From NCBI RefSeq assembly GCF_022690765.1, contig NZ_JALCZA010000008.1:59354-123353 (forward strand): a stretch of DNA of 64,000 nucleotides. Reading direction: 5' to 3'. The translations under genes and the position numbers were made by a program. How positions within the stretch are numbered: position 1 is the first letter of the stretch; each line of letters begins with the position of its first letter. The notes beneath the pieces were generated by a model. That model was not told the DNA's origin and made no database searches. It worked only from the letters and a program-made list of their open reading frames with translations. The DNA comes from Anaeromyxobacter oryzisoli (GTDB lineage Bacteria; Myxococcota; Myxococcia; Myxococcales; Anaeromyxobacteraceae). Below, one piece after another: positions 44,662 to 53,711 of this stretch.

Positions 44662-45621
44662 TTGGAACCCACCTCCCCCGCGATCCCGGCGCCGCCCGGC
44701 CCGCCCCCCGCGCCGGCGCCGCCGCGCAAGAGCGCCACCCTGTTCTTCCTCACGCTGGTCCTGCTGTTCCTGCCGGGGCTCGTCGCGCAGTCGCTCTCGC
44801 GGGCGGGCGGGATCGCCTGGAGCGAGCTGTTCGTCTTCTTCCTGCCGCCCGTGATCTTCGCCGCGGGGTCGAACCTCCGCCCGGTGGCGCTCCTCGGCCT
44901 CGGCCGGCCGCGCGCCAGGGAGCTCGCCCTCGCGGCCCTCGTGGGCGTGGCCGCCTTCCTGGTGGCCAACGGCGTGATGGCGCTCTGGTCGCGCCTCCTC
45001 CCCGCCCGCGTCCTCCGGCTCTTCGACGTCGCGCGGGTGTTCGACGCGCCGCTCGGCGAGCGGATCGCCATCGCGGTCGTCGCGAGCGTCCTCGCGCCGG
45101 TGTGCGAGGAGACCGCCTTCCGGGGCTACCTCCAGCGGACGATCGCGCTCCGGCGATCGCCGGCGGTCGCCATCGCGATCTCCGCCTTGCTGTTCGGGGT
45201 CCTCCACGACCCGGTGCGCTTCCCCGCCGTCGCCGTCCTCGGCGCGGTATTCGGGTGGCTCGCGTGGCGCTCGGGCTCGACCTGGACCGCGATCATGGCG
45301 CACGCGGTGAACAACGGGCTCGCGTCCGGCTTCGTCCTCGCCGAGGGCGTCCCGCGAGGACCCGAGGCGGAGCCGCCGCTGCGGGCCGTCCTCTTCACGC
45401 TGGGGTTCGGCGCGCTGGCGCTCTCGGCCCTCATGTCCGCCTACCGGGTGGCCACGACCCCGCCCCCCGCGACCGCGGCGGTCGTCCTCGTCGATCCCGG
45501 CGAGCCCTCCACCCGGTTCTCCCCGGCGCGCGTCCCGGATCGGCTCTGGGCCGCGGCCGCCATCGGGATCGCCCTCCTGCTCGCGATGCTCCTGGCGGCG
45601 CGCCTCGGACGCGCATCCTGA
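44662..45621 (+). CDS. CPBP family intramembrane metalloprotease
   Basis: A 319-residue membrane protein with seven or eight hydrophobic segments and a proline-rich N-terminus. The CPBP/Abi motifs are VCEETAFRGYLQRTI with the paired glutamates and arginine, LLFGVLHDPVRFPAV with the first histidine and MAHAVNNGLASGFV with the second. Such proteins are glutamic-type proteases. The start is a TTG at 44662 preceded by a -10-like TATCAT (44648-44653), so it may be leaderless. The C-terminal helix (LWAAAAIGIALLLAMLLAAR) is an extra anchor. Confidence 0.85.
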   Translation: MEPTSPAIPAPPGPPPAPAPPRKSATLFFLTLVLLFLPGLVAQSLSRAGGIAWSELFVFFLPPVIFAAGSNLRPVALLGLGRPRARELALAALVGVAAFLVANGVMALWSRLLPARVLRLFDVARVFDAPLGERIAIAVVASVLAPVCEETAFRGYLQRTIALRRSPAVAIAISALLFGVLHDPVRFPAVAVLGAVFGWLAWRSGSTWTAIMAHAVNNGLASGFVLAEGVPRGPEAEPPLRAVLFTLGFGALALSALMSAYRVATTPPPATAAVVLVDPGEPSTRFSPARVPDRLWAAAAIGIALLLAMLLAARLGRAS

Positions 45622-45771
45622 ATCCCCGCGCGGGCGCCCCGCGGGGGTCGCGATGGGACGCCCGAGAATGCTGGCTCGACGAGGCCGTCCGGTGGATCCT
45701 GGGCCGGGCCGGGTCCGTGTGATGCACCGCCGTCCCGATTAAACGAAGGAACCATCTCCGGAGACCGACCC

Positions 45772-46323
45772 TTGAGCCGCCTGAGCCGCCGATCGCTCGC
45801 CGTCGCCGCCCTCGTCGCTGGCCTCGCCCTCGCCCCCGCGCTCGCCGCCGCGCGCGGCCCCTCGACGCCCGCCGAGCGCCGGCGCGCCGTCGAGACCACG
45901 CGCAGGCTGGAGCAGCAGCCGCTCGCGAAGGAGGCGAACGCGGCGCGGCGCTGGCTGATCCAGTGGATCGTGGAGATCCCCGACATCAACGTGCAGGGCT
46001 GCTCCGGCCCGCTCGACGCCCTCGCGCAGGACGCCGAGGGGGAGCGCCACGGCCGCCTGCTCTGGGTCCAGTCGATGTTCGGGATGGCGGCCTACCAGGT
46101 GGAGCACCCGCGGGAGAAGGACTGGGTCGTCATCCAGACCGCGGGCATCGAGAGCGTCCTCAGGACCTACCGCGCGCTGCTCCGCGTGGATCCGTCCGCC
46201 CGCTGGGAGGAGCTCGACCTGCTGCTCCAGGCGGCGCGGGCGGGGAAGCTCGAGCAGGTGGTCGAGCAGACGATGGAGGGCTGCGGGGAGGAGCACGCGC
46301 CGGGGCCGGGAGAGGCGATTTGA
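45772..46323 (+). CDS. Exported protein of unknown function
   Basis: A 183-residue precursor with a signal peptide (SLAVAALVAGLALAPALAAA). The mature part is helical and charged: ETTRRLEQQPLAKEANAARR, then WLIQWIVEIPDINVQGC and ARWEELDLLLQAARAGKLEQ. Two or three cysteines are present. The start is a TTG at 45772 with GGAGA eight bases upstream. I do not recognise the family. It ends at a long inverted repeat and is convergent with the RlmI-type gene. Confidence 0.62.
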   Translation: MSRLSRRSLAVAALVAGLALAPALAAARGPSTPAERRRAVETTRRLEQQPLAKEANAARRWLIQWIVEIPDINVQGCSGPLDALAQDAEGERHGRLLWVQSMFGMAAYQVEHPREKDWVVIQTAGIESVLRTYRALLRVDPSARWEELDLLLQAARAGKLEQVVEQTMEGCGEEHAPGPGEAI

Positions 46324-46365
46324 CGGAGACCGCGCGGGTTGCTCCGCGGGCACGCGCCGCACGCA

Positions 46366-46540
46366 CGCCCGTGACCGTGCCCGTCACCGTCACCGGCTTC
46401 TCCGTGACCCGTGAATCGAGTCCCGTGGCCCGTGGCCCGCTCCCCGTCGTCCGACGCCGTCGGATCACGGGCCACGGGAACCGGGAGGCGGGATGCGGGC
46501 ACGGGAACGGTCACGGTGACGGGCACGGGCACGGTGCGCG
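46366..46540. repeat. Large nested inverted repeat
   Basis: Outer arms: 46375-46394 and 46509-46528 pair over 20 bp with one mismatch. Middle arms: 46421-46434 and 46466-46479 pair over 14 bp perfectly. Inner hairpin: CCGAC-GCC-GTCGG at 46451-46463. The arms consist of GTGACCGTGCCCGTCACCG-like strings. It lies between two convergent genes and could act as a bidirectional terminator or a cruciform. Confidence 0.8.
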
Positions 46541-46582
46541 TACCGACCGACGGCTGCGCCCGCCTGCGCCCTCCGCGAAGCC

Positions 46583-47785
46583 TCAGCTCAGCCGCCTCAA
46601 GACCAGGCACTTGAGGTATCGCCCCTCCCGGAACTGGAGCGACACCGGGTGATCCGGCGGCTGGCGCGTCTCGCGGACCAGCGCGAGATCGACGCGCGCC
46701 TTGAAGGCCGCCTCCTTCACCGCCTCCGTGAACTGCTCCGCCGAGACGCGCGCCGAGCAGCTCGCGGTGACGAGCAGCCCGCCCGGCGCCACCACCGCGA
46801 GCGCCGCGCGGTTCAGCGACGCGTACCCGGCGATGGCGCCCTCGACCGCCTTCTGCGACTTCGCGAACGCCGGCGGATCGCACACCACCAGGTCGAAGCG
46901 GCGCCCCTCCTTCCTGTAGCGGGCGAGCAGGTCGAAGCAGTCCTCCGTGGCGAACGCGTGATCGGCGGGGTCGAGGTGGTTCGCGCGGAAGTTCTCCCGC
47001 GCGAGCGCGATCGCGTCGCGATCCACGTCCACGGACACGACGTGCTTCGCGCCGCCGAGCGCCGCCGCCACGGAGAAGCCGCCCGTGTAGCTGAACAGGT
47101 TCAGCGCCTCCGGCCGGCCCGCCGCGAGCTCGCGCACCATCCGCCGGTTCTCGCGCTGGTCCAGGAAGTGGCCGGTCTTCTGGCCGCGCCGGACGTCCAC
47201 GAGGATCGTCATCCCGTGCTCGTCCACCGCGATCCGCTCCGGCGGCTCCGCCCCCCACAGCACGCGCCCCTGCGGGCTGCCCTCGTCGCCGTCGTCGTCC
47301 CGCGCGAGCTCGTCGCGCCCGTACACGCCGGCGAGCCCCTCCACCTCCGCGCGGAGCGCCTCGACGATCGCCGCGCGGTGGGGGGTGAGCCCGGCCGAGT
47401 AGAGCTTCAGCACCGCGAACCGGTCGTAGCGGTCGGCGACGACGCCGGGGAGCCCGTCCGCCTCGCCGTGCACGACGCGCCAGCCGTTCGTGCCCTGCAC
47501 GAGCTCCCGGCGGAGCGCCACCGCCCGGGCGACGCGGCGGCGCCAGAAGGCGTCGTCGACGGCCTCGGCCGGCTCGCGCGTGAGGATGCGCACGGAGATC
47601 GCCGAATGCGGATCGTAGTACCCGCGGGCGACGAACCGGCCGCCCTCCGTCACGTCCACGATCGCGCCCGCGGGGAGCCGGTTCGGCGCGCGCTCCACCG
47701 CCTTGCGGAACACCCACGGGTGTCCGGCCCGCAGGTGACGGGCCAGGTCCTTCCGCAGCGGCAGCTCGGCCTCGACGCCCGTCAT
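46583..47785 (-). CDS. rRNA cytosine-C5 methyltransferase, RlmI family
   Basis: A 400-residue protein. The N-terminal PUA-like domain starts LPLRKDLARHLRAGHPWVFR. The central domain includes DVRRGQKTGHFLDQRENRRM and SYTGGFSVAAALGGAKHVVS for SAM binding. The catalytic part has LVVCDPPAFAKSQKAVEGA and TASCSARVSAEQF with the cysteine. The family methylates 23S rRNA cytosine. It overlaps the radical SAM gene by ATGA at 47782-47785, so both are translated together. Confidence 0.9.
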   Translation of the reverse strand: MTGVEAELPLRKDLARHLRAGHPWVFRKAVERAPNRLPAGAIVDVTEGGRFVARGYYDPHSAISVRILTREPAEAVDDAFWRRRVARAVALRRELVQGTNGWRVVHGEADGLPGVVADRYDRFAVLKLYSAGLTPHRAAIVEALRAEVEGLAGVYGRDELARDDDGDEGSPQGRVLWGAEPPERIAVDEHGMTILVDVRRGQKTGHFLDQRENRRMVRELAAGRPEALNLFSYTGGFSVAAALGGAKHVVSVDVDRDAIALARENFRANHLDPADHAFATEDCFDLLARYRKEGRRFDLVVCDPPAFAKSQKAVEGAIAGYASLNRAALAVVAPGGLLVTASCSARVSAEQFTEAVKEAAFKARVDLALVRETRQPPDHPVSLQFREGRYLKCLVLRRLS

Positions 47786-49113
47786 CCTCTCACCTCCACG
47801 CCGCGGGCGCGGCGGCGCGCCGGCCGCTCCTCCTTCGCCCGCGAGAAGTTCCCCACCACGAGCCCCGGGCGCGCGAGCGCCAGCGCCCGCCCCCCCCCCC
47901 CCCCCCCCAAAGGGGCCCCCCCCGCGCCCCCCCCCCCCGCCGGCCCCATGTAGACGTCCGGGTCGATCGCGAGCGGTCGCGTCTGCACCTGCTCCACGCC
48001 GGTGTCCGCCACCAGCGCGCAGAGCCGCTCGGCCTCCCCCGCCCGGTCGGTGACGCCCGGGAACGTGAGCAGGTTGACCGCGACGTAGACGCCCTTCCTC
48101 CGCGCGACCCGCATCGAGCGGATCACGTCCTCGAGCCCGTACCCCGTCGGCCGGTAGTAGGCGGCATAGAGATCAGGCGAGGCGCTGTTCGTGGAGATCC
48201 GCACCGAGTCGAGGCCCGCGTCGGCGAGGCGGGCGAGCGCGTCCGGGAGCGAGCCGTTCGTGTTCGCGTGGATCGAGCCGCGGCGCGTCCGGCGCCGGAC
48301 AAGGCGGATCGCCTGCTCGATCTCCTTCCACCGCGTGAGGGGCTCGCCCTCGCAGCCCTGGCCGAAGCTCACCATCACGTGGCCGGTCGCCGTCTCGAGG
48401 TGGCGCACCGCCACGTCCGCCATCTCCTCGGCGGTGGGCGGACGCGCGATCCGCTCGTGCGAGGACGGCGGCATCCCCTCCGCCTGCTCGGAGAGGCAGC
48501 CGACGCACGCCGCGTTGCAGGACGCCGACGAGGGGATCCCCCCCTCGTCGCGACCGTAGAACGTGTTCTGCGCCGTGAAGCAGCGCCACTCGAGGGCGCA
48601 CCGCGCGAGCTGGCGGTAGATCGGGTTCCCCGTGGCGACGAGCCGCTCGACGCGGGCCGGCAGGTCCGGCGTCGAGTGGCGCCGCGGATCCCAGTGGCCG
48701 CGGCGGTCCGTCCGGAGCGCCCACACCACCGGTCCGTCCGGGCCGAACCCGGCCGCGGTGTACGCCCACTGCGGCAGCACCGGCGCCTCGTCCACCGTGG
48801 CGAGCGGCGGCCGCGCCGCGCCAGGCAGCAGGGTGCGGGTGAAGCCCGGCGGCAGGGTCGCCCCCACCGCGTGCGGCACGATCCGGCGCCGGCCGACCTT
48901 CACCTCGCCGAGCACCACGGTCGCGCCCGTGGTCGGGTCGATCCCGACCGGACGGCGCCCCGGCAGCATGCAGAGGGTTCCCCCCGGCGGCAGCGCGATG
49001 GGGCGCTCCCGCGGACCGACGAGCGCGTCGCCCGTGCGGGCGGCCGCGAGCAGCCCGGGGTGGTCGTAGACCTGCCCCCGGTCGTCGGAGAAGAGCAATC
49101 TCGGCAGTTCCAT
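47782..49113 (-). CDS. Radical SAM protein
   Basis: A 443-residue radical SAM enzyme whose cysteine motif is [15 protein letters not shown] near residue 205, an unusual CX3CX2C placement after a 200-residue N-terminal domain. Downstream TIM-barrel features are [34 protein letters not shown] and [17 protein letters not shown]. Related proteins are uncharacterised. Near residues 390-408 the encoded protein becomes a Gly run ([19 protein letters not shown]) from a poly-C tract, where a sequencing or assembly fault may lie; the C-terminus after it looks normal. It overlaps the RlmI-type gene downstream. Confidence 0.82.
   Translation of the reverse strand: MELPRLLFSDDRGQVYDHPGLLAAARTGDALVGPRERPIALPPGGTLCMLPGRRPVGIDPTTGATVVLGEVKVGRRRIVPHAVGATLPPGFTRTLLPGAARPPLATVDEAPVLPQWAYTAAGFGPDGPVVWALRTDRRGHWDPRRHSTPDLPARVERLVATGNPIYRQLARCALEWRCFTAQNTFYGRDEGGIPSSASCNAACVGCLSEQAEGMPPSSHERIARPPTAEEMADVAVRHLETATGHVMVSFGQGCEGEPLTRWKEIEQAIRLVRRRTRRGSIHANTNGSLPDALARLADAGLDSVRISTNSASPDLYAAYYRPTGYGLEDVIRSMRVARRKGVYVAVNLLTFPGVTDRAGEAERLCALVADTGVEQVQTRPLAIDPDVYMGPAGGGGAGGAPLGGGGGGRALALARPGLVVGNFSRAKEERPARRRARGVEVRG
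47890..47938 (+). repeat. Poly-C tract inside the radical SAM gene
   Basis: Nineteen C in a row (47890-47908), then AAAGGGG, eight C, GCG and twelve C (47927-47938). The pattern is unlike anything else in the window and falls inside a conserved gene. It may be a sequencing or assembly error, or a genuine length-variable tract. Confidence 0.9.
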
Positions 49114-49423
49114 CGAGGTCGGCGCGCCGCCGTGGTCCGTCAGGGCGTCGGGCGCGGGTTCTTACCACGCTTCGCGCGCGATGCGCGCCCCTCCGGGGGC
49201 CCGCCGCGTCGCCCATCGGCGGGGGGCGGCGCGGGCGTCCTGGGTGCTAGGATTTCCTCCGTACTTCCCGCATGCTCGCTCACCCTCTCCCCGGCCGACG
49301 CGGGGAGAGCCCGGGCGGCGGGAATCTCCGCGAGCGCCGGGCCGTTTCCCAGGCCGAGACGATGGAGGGAGCGGGCTCCCGGCGTCTGGAATAGAACCGA
49401 ACCAGGAGAAGACGAACTCCACG
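49114..49423. other. Divergent intergenic region before the ECF sigma gene
   Basis: These 310 bases hold no gene. A perfect 8-bp hairpin (CTCTCCCC/GGGGAGAG, 49285-49309) lies in the expected leader of the sigma gene, and an AGGAGAA at 49403-49409 is the only candidate ribosome site, about 14 bases before the ATG. Promoters for both divergent genes should be here; a TAGGAT near 49251 could be a -10 element. Confidence 0.5.
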
Positions 49424-50062
49424 ATGTTCGACCTGCGCCAGAACGATCTCACGCGAGACGAGTTCCAGGATCTCGCGCTCAAGCACATCGACCCGCTCTT
49501 CTCGGCGGCCCTGCGGCTGACCAAGAACGACCGCGACGCCGAGGACCTCGTGCAGGACACCTTCCTGCGCGCGTACCGCTTCTTCGACAAGTTCGAGCGC
49601 GGCACGAACATGAAGGCGTGGCTGTTCAAGATCCTGACCAACACCTTCATCAACCGGTACCGCCGCTCCGTGAAGGAGCGGAACATCGTGGAGGGGTCGG
49701 AGCGCGACGCCGTGCACGAGCGGTTCGTCTCCCGGGAGGCGGCCGAGTACGCAGCCAACCCGGAGCAGTACTTCTTCGACCGGCTGCTCTCCGACGACGT
49801 GCTGAAGGCCGTGGACGCGCTGCCGGTGGACTTCCGGATGGTCGTGATCCTGGCCGATCTGCAGGAGTTCTCGTACAAGGAGATCGCCGAGATCCTGGAC
49901 ATCCCGGTCGGCACCGTGATGAGCCGCCTGTACCGCGGCCGGCGGCTGCTCCAGAAGGCGCTCGCGAACTACGCGGTCGTCTCCGGCGTCCTCCAGGATC
50001 CGGGCGAGGGTCAGAGCATCGACCTCGAGACCTATCGCCGCAGGCGCGGCAAATCCGCCTGA
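49424..50062 (+). CDS. ECF-type RNA polymerase sigma factor (RpoE1-like)
   Basis: A 212-residue group IV sigma factor. Region 2 runs from [17 protein letters not shown] to [20 protein letters not shown] and [20 protein letters not shown], and region 4 has [20 protein letters not shown] and [18 protein letters not shown]. Between the two a 50-residue linker is longer than usual. The N-terminal ATG gives [14 protein letters not shown]. Closely similar to the myxobacterial RpoE1 group, which affects motility and development. It is followed after 19 bp by the anti-sigma gene, which should control it. Confidence 0.93.
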   Translation: MFDLRQNDLTRDEFQDLALKHIDPLFSAALRLTKNDRDAEDLVQDTFLRAYRFFDKFERGTNMKAWLFKILTNTFINRYRRSVKERNIVEGSERDAVHERFVSREAAEYAANPEQYFFDRLLSDDVLKAVDALPVDFRMVVILADLQEFSYKEIAEILDIPVGTVMSRLYRGRRLLQKALANYAVVSGVLQDPGEGQSIDLETYRRRRGKSA

Positions 50063-50081
50063 CGGCCCCCGGACGCGCGCC

Positions 50082-50885
50082 ATGTCGCCGAACGCCCTCC
50101 CGACGATGGACTGCGCCGAGCTCGAACGATCGCTCGACGCCTACCTCGACGGTGAGTTCGAGCCCGAGGAGATCGCCGAAGCCGAGGCGCACCTCATGGG
50201 GTGCCCGCGCTGCCGCGCCGCCGTCGAGGCGCAGGCGAGGCTCCGCGCCGCGCTGAAGGCGAAGCTCCGCGACGCGATGGGCGCCGACGCCTCGGCCGGC
50301 CGCGCTCCCCCCGAGCTGCGAGGGCGCGTGGAGCGTGCGCTCGCGCGCGAGCGGCGCCCGCTGTGGCGACGCGCGCTCTCCCCGGTCCCGGTCGCGACGA
50401 TGGCCGCGTGCGCCGCTGGCGCCCTGGTCGTCCTCTCGATCCACACGGGGGACGATCTCCTCGTCCGCGACGCCATCGACCATCACCACCGCTCGCTGCC
50501 GCTCGAGGTGGACGCCGCCTCGATGGTCCCGTGGTTCAGCGGGAAGCTCCCCTTCCGCCCCGCGCCGCCTCACCTCGAGGCCGGCGGCGCCGCGCCGCTG
50601 GGCGCGCGCCTGTCGAACCTCCGCGAGTGGCCGGCGGCGTACATCCGGTATCGGCTCCCGCAGGGTCAGGCCGGGCTCTTCATCGTGGACGATCCGGACG
50701 GCCGCTTCGACGCGCCCGGCCGGGAGGTGCGGCTCGGTCCGGGAGTGGTGCGGGTCGCGAGCGCCGGCGGCTACAACGTCGCGGTCTGGCGCAAGGACGA
50801 GATCGTCTACTCGCTCGTGTCCGATCTCGACGAGCAGGCCCTGTTCCATCTCGTCCGGACCGCGCAGGCGGACGGCGGTCGGTAG
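50082..50885 (+). CDS. Zinc-finger anti-sigma factor, membrane-anchored
   Basis: A 267-residue protein with an N-terminal anti-sigma (zf-HC2/ZAS) domain: CAELERSLDAYLDGEFEPEE, then AEAHLMGCPRCRAAVE with the H...C..C zinc motif. A membrane helix follows near residues 104-122 (VATMAACAAGALVVLSI). The large C-terminal part (SLPLEVDAASMVPWFSGKLP onward) is outside the cytoplasm and should sense the signal. It is in the same operon as the ECF sigma gene. Confidence 0.9.
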   Translation: MSPNALPTMDCAELERSLDAYLDGEFEPEEIAEAEAHLMGCPRCRAAVEAQARLRAALKAKLRDAMGADASAGRAPPELRGRVERALARERRPLWRRALSPVPVATMAACAAGALVVLSIHTGDDLLVRDAIDHHHRSLPLEVDAASMVPWFSGKLPFRPAPPHLEAGGAAPLGARLSNLREWPAAYIRYRLPQGQAGLFIVDDPDGRFDAPGREVRLGPGVVRVASAGGYNVAVWRKDEIVYSLVSDLDEQALFHLVRTAQADGGR

Positions 50886-51012
50886 CGTCCCGAGGGCCCG
50901 GCGCGGCCGGTCGCGGTTTTGACCTGACGGCCGGCGGCGGGTAACATTCCCCAGCCTTTTCCGCACGGTGGCGCGCGATCGTCGCGCCCATCGCCCAGGC
51001 CGGGGCCGCCCG

Positions 51013-52608
51013 ATGTCCAAGAAGATCCTCCTCATCGAGAACGACCCGGCGTTCGCCGCGGAGCTGTCGCACGCCCTCGAGCAGACGGGCTTCGACGTGC
51101 GCGTCACCGGCGACGGCAAGGAAGGGCTCGACCTCGCCCGCGAGTGGGGCCCGGCGGCGATCGTGCTCTGCGTCGAGCTGCCGGGGATGAGCGGCTATCT
51201 CGTCTGCCAGAAGCTCCGCAAGGACGACGCGCTGAAGGGCATCCCGCTCGTGCTCACGAGCGCCGAGGCGACCGCCGACACCTTCGAGAAGCACCGGGCC
51301 CTCAAGGTCCGCGCCGACGCGTACCTCCTGAAGCCCTACTCCCCCGACGCGCTCGTCGAGACGCTCGGCGGGCTGGTGGGGCTGCCCGAGGGCGCTCCTG
51401 CAGGCGACGGCCTCGGGGACGACGGCGCGGAGGAGGAGCTGGTCTCGCTCGACGAGGAGGTGGGGCTCGAGGCCCTCCCGGAGGCCGAGGGCGACCTGCC
51501 GGAGCTCGATCTCCAGTCGCTCCCGGAGGAGCCCGCCGCGAGCACCAGCGCCGACGAGGCGCTCTCGCTGCTCGACGACGCCTTCGACGGCCTCACCGCC
51601 CCCGCAGGGCAGGACGCCCTCGAGCTGGACGCCGGCGACGAGCAGCCGCCCGCTGCCGACGACGGCCCGCTCGGCGCCGAGCTCGGCGGCGAGGCCGGGG
51701 ACGCCCTCGGTGCGCTCGGCGACGACGAGCCGCTCACGGCGGCCGCTCCCGCCGGCGACGACCTGCCCGGCGCCGAGCTGGACCTCGATCGCGCCCTGGA
51801 GGAGGTGGGCTCGCTCGCGCCGACGGCGGATCCCACGGCAGACCTCGACCGCGAGCTCGAGGCGGTCCGCCCGCCGGTGCGCGGCGCGAGCGCGGATCGG
51901 CTCCGCGCGGCGGGCATCCGGCTGCTCCACGACGATCCCTCCGGGCGCGAGCGTGACGCCGGCGCCGCGCCGGCCGACCGGAGCGAGGACGAGCTGCGCC
52001 AGGCCCGCGCCCGCGCGCGCGCCCGCGACGATGATGACGCGATCCGCCGGGCCGAGGAGGCGGAGGCGGCCCTCTCCGACAAGGACGCGGAGCTCGCCGC
52101 GGCGCGCAGCAGGGCCGAGTCGGCCGCCGCCCAGCTCCGGAAGCTCGAGGCGGAGCTCGACGCCGCGCGAGCGGAGTCGCGCCGCGCCGGCGAGCAGGCG
52201 CGCGCCGCGGAGGGCGAGCTCTCGGGGGCGCGCGAGAAGCTCGCCGCCGCCGAGCGCCGCATCGACGAGCTGCGCCGGCGGGCCGACGCGGCCACCGCGC
52301 TCGAGCATGAGCTCGACGAGCTCCGGGGCGAGCTGGTCGTCGCGCGCGGCGAGGCCGACGGCGCCCGCGGGGAGATCGAGCGGCAGGGCGCGCAGCTCCA
52401 GAAGCGCGTCGCCGAGCTCGAGGCGGCGAACGCGAAGCACGAGGAGCGCGTCCTCAAGGCCTACCAGAAGATCAAGAACGACGAGAAGGTGAAGGACAAG
52501 GTCCGGAAGGCGCTCGCCATCGCCGCCCAGCTCCTCGAGGAGGGGCTGCCCGCGGAGACGCCGGCGGAGAAGGAGCGGCGCGCCGCCGCCGTCGTCGGGC
52601 GCGAGTAG
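51013..52608 (+). CDS. FrzS-like protein: pseudo-receiver, acidic linker and coiled coil
   Basis: A 531-residue protein. Residues 1-122 are a receiver domain that aligns with FrzS of Myxococcus (SKKILLIENDPAFAAELSHA, then PGMSGYLVCQKLRKDD and YLLKPYSPDALVE), but the phosphoacceptor position is C53 (AIVLCVELPG) instead of aspartate, so it should not be phosphorylated. Residues about 125-310 are an acidic Asp/Ala/Leu-rich linker. From about 315 to 515 a long coiled coil follows (DDAIRRAEEAEAALSDKDAE and later). FrzS acts in gliding and type IV pilus reversal. The ATG at 51013 is the family start; no strong ribosome site. Confidence 0.85.
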   Translation: MSKKILLIENDPAFAAELSHALEQTGFDVRVTGDGKEGLDLAREWGPAAIVLCVELPGMSGYLVCQKLRKDDALKGIPLVLTSAEATADTFEKHRALKVRADAYLLKPYSPDALVETLGGLVGLPEGAPAGDGLGDDGAEEELVSLDEEVGLEALPEAEGDLPELDLQSLPEEPAASTSADEALSLLDDAFDGLTAPAGQDALELDAGDEQPPAADDGPLGAELGGEAGDALGALGDDEPLTAAAPAGDDLPGAELDLDRALEEVGSLAPTADPTADLDRELEAVRPPVRGASADRLRAAGIRLLHDDPSGRERDAGAAPADRSEDELRQARARARARDDDDAIRRAEEAEAALSDKDAELAAARSRAESAAAQLRKLEAELDAARAESRRAGEQARAAEGELSGAREKLAAAERRIDELRRRADAATALEHELDELRGELVVARGEADGARGEIERQGAQLQKRVAELEAANAKHEERVLKAYQKIKNDEKVKDKVRKALAIAAQLLEEGLPAETPAEKERRAAAVVGRE

Positions 52609-52626
52609 ACCGGCGCGCCCGCCGCC

Positions 52627-52941
52627 CTACCCGAGCACCTCTTCGTCACCGCGGAGCCCGGCGCCGAGCTTCGACATGTCCACGCCGAAGTAGCGCAGCA
52701 GCCGCTGCTGGTGCCAGCCCAGCCCCAGGACCTGCACGCCCCCGAGGCCTGCGAGCGCCCCGGCCACGGCGGCGAGGCCGAGATCCTGGAGCTCCCGCAC
52801 CCGGGAGAAGTCGAGCACGACCGGCGCATCCCGGGGCACCTCGCCGAGCCAACCGTTCAGGCGCGACGCGGCCTGCCGGTCGAAGGTCCCATCGATGCGG
52901 ATGACGAGCTCGCCCGCTGCACCGCGCGTCACGTCCATCAT
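52627..52941 (-). CDS. STAS-domain-like protein
   Basis: A 104-residue single domain with the STAS pattern: ELVIRIDGTFDRQAASRLNG, then PVVLDFSRVRELQDLGLAAV. The position of the usual phosphorylated serine, in the D-S-S/T-G loop, reads ELQDLGLAAVAG, so a phosphoacceptor Ser or Thr is not evident. STAS proteins work in sigma-factor partner switching or transport regulation. The start is ATG 52941 or 52938. It is convergent with the FrzS-like gene, 18 bp away. Confidence 0.75.
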   Translation of the reverse strand: MMDVTRGAAGELVIRIDGTFDRQAASRLNGWLGEVPRDAPVVLDFSRVRELQDLGLAAVAGALAGLGGVQVLGLGWHQQRLLRYFGVDMSKLGAGLRGDEEVLG

Positions 52942-53059
52942 CGCTTGCCTCGCCGCTTTCTGGAGAGGCGTCTAGGGTGCGTCCGTCCCCGCCACGGGTC
53001 AACGGAAGGCCCCATCGAAGCAGCTCCCGGCCGTCGATGATCGTCGATGCTCCGGTCGG

Positions 53060-53422
53060 TCAGTGTGTCGCACCCGAAGTGGACCCCGCCGTCACGGGCG
53101 GCTCCTCGGGGACGCGCGCCGCGCGCATCGCCCCGACGGCGGCGCCGATCGCGAGCAGGTTCGCGGGCGACAGCGCCGTTCGCACCGCCGCCTTCAGGAA
53201 CGGACGGAGCAGCGGCCAGACGCCGCCCCCGACGACGAACCCGACCGCGGCGGCCACCCCGAGCACCGCCATGGGGTTCTCCGCCATGCGCCGATCGAGG
53301 TCGAGCTCCTCCCCGAGCCGCCGCGCCGCCTCGCGCGCCTCAGCGCCGAGATCGCGCAGCGCCTCGGCCAGCTCGTCGACCTCCTGTCCTGCCATGCCGC
53401 CCATCCCGCTCCGCTGCTCCAT
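53060..53422 (-). CDS. Small membrane protein with amphipathic N-terminus
   Basis: A 120-residue protein. Residues about 10-50 form a charged helix (VDELAEALRDLGAEAREAAR, RRLGEELDLDRRMAENP). Then come two hydrophobic segments (MAVLGVAAAVGFVVGGGVWP and ALSPANLLAIGAAVGAMRAA). The pattern is that of DUF883/ElaB-like or related small membrane proteins, though the signature is not exact. It probably forms an operon with the similar protein upstream (53434-53649). Confidence 0.65.
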   Translation of the reverse strand: MEQRSGMGGMAGQEVDELAEALRDLGAEAREAARRLGEELDLDRRMAENPMAVLGVAAAVGFVVGGGVWPLLRPFLKAAVRTALSPANLLAIGAAVGAMRAARVPEEPPVTAGSTSGATH

Positions 53423-53433
53423 CGCCCCCTCCG

Positions 53434-53649
53434 CTACGCACGCGACAGCATGCGCCCGAGGATGAACCCGACGCCCGCCGCGATCGCCACCGCCGCGACC
53501 GGCCGCTCCCGCGCGAACGCCCGGATGAAGTCCCCCACGTCCTCCGCGTAACCGCGGAGCCCCTCGAGGCGGGCCTGCATGTCCGCCGCGAGCTCCTCCG
53601 CCTCCTGCCTGAGCTGCGTCGTCTCCTCACCCTTGCCGCCGTCGTCCAT
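53434..53649 (-). CDS. DUF883/ElaB-like small membrane protein
   Basis: A 71-residue protein: a charged helix (RQEAEELAADMQARLEGLRG) followed by IRAFARERPVAAVAIAAGVG, and a C-terminal membrane segment ending GFILGRMLSRA. The ERPVAAVAIAAGVGFILG element matches the DUF883 C-terminus, which in ElaB/YqjD proteins anchors ribosome-associated proteins to the membrane. The ATG at 53649 has GGAGG six bases upstream. A long palindrome (53690-53711) lies 40 bp upstream. Confidence 0.75.
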   Translation of the reverse strand: MDDGGKGEETTQLRQEAEELAADMQARLEGLRGYAEDVGDFIRAFARERPVAAVAIAAGVGFILGRMLSRA

Positions 53650-53689
53650 CGCGAACCTCCGTGGGCCTCGCTCGCGCGATGCATCGGAC

Positions 53690-53711
53690 GGCCCGGTCCG
53701 TGGACCGGGCC
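53690..53711. repeat. 22-bp perfect palindrome
   Basis: GGCCCGGTCC-GT-GGACCGGGCC. It lies about 40 bp upstream of the DUF883-like gene and could be an operator or a hairpin in its leader. Confidence 0.7.
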
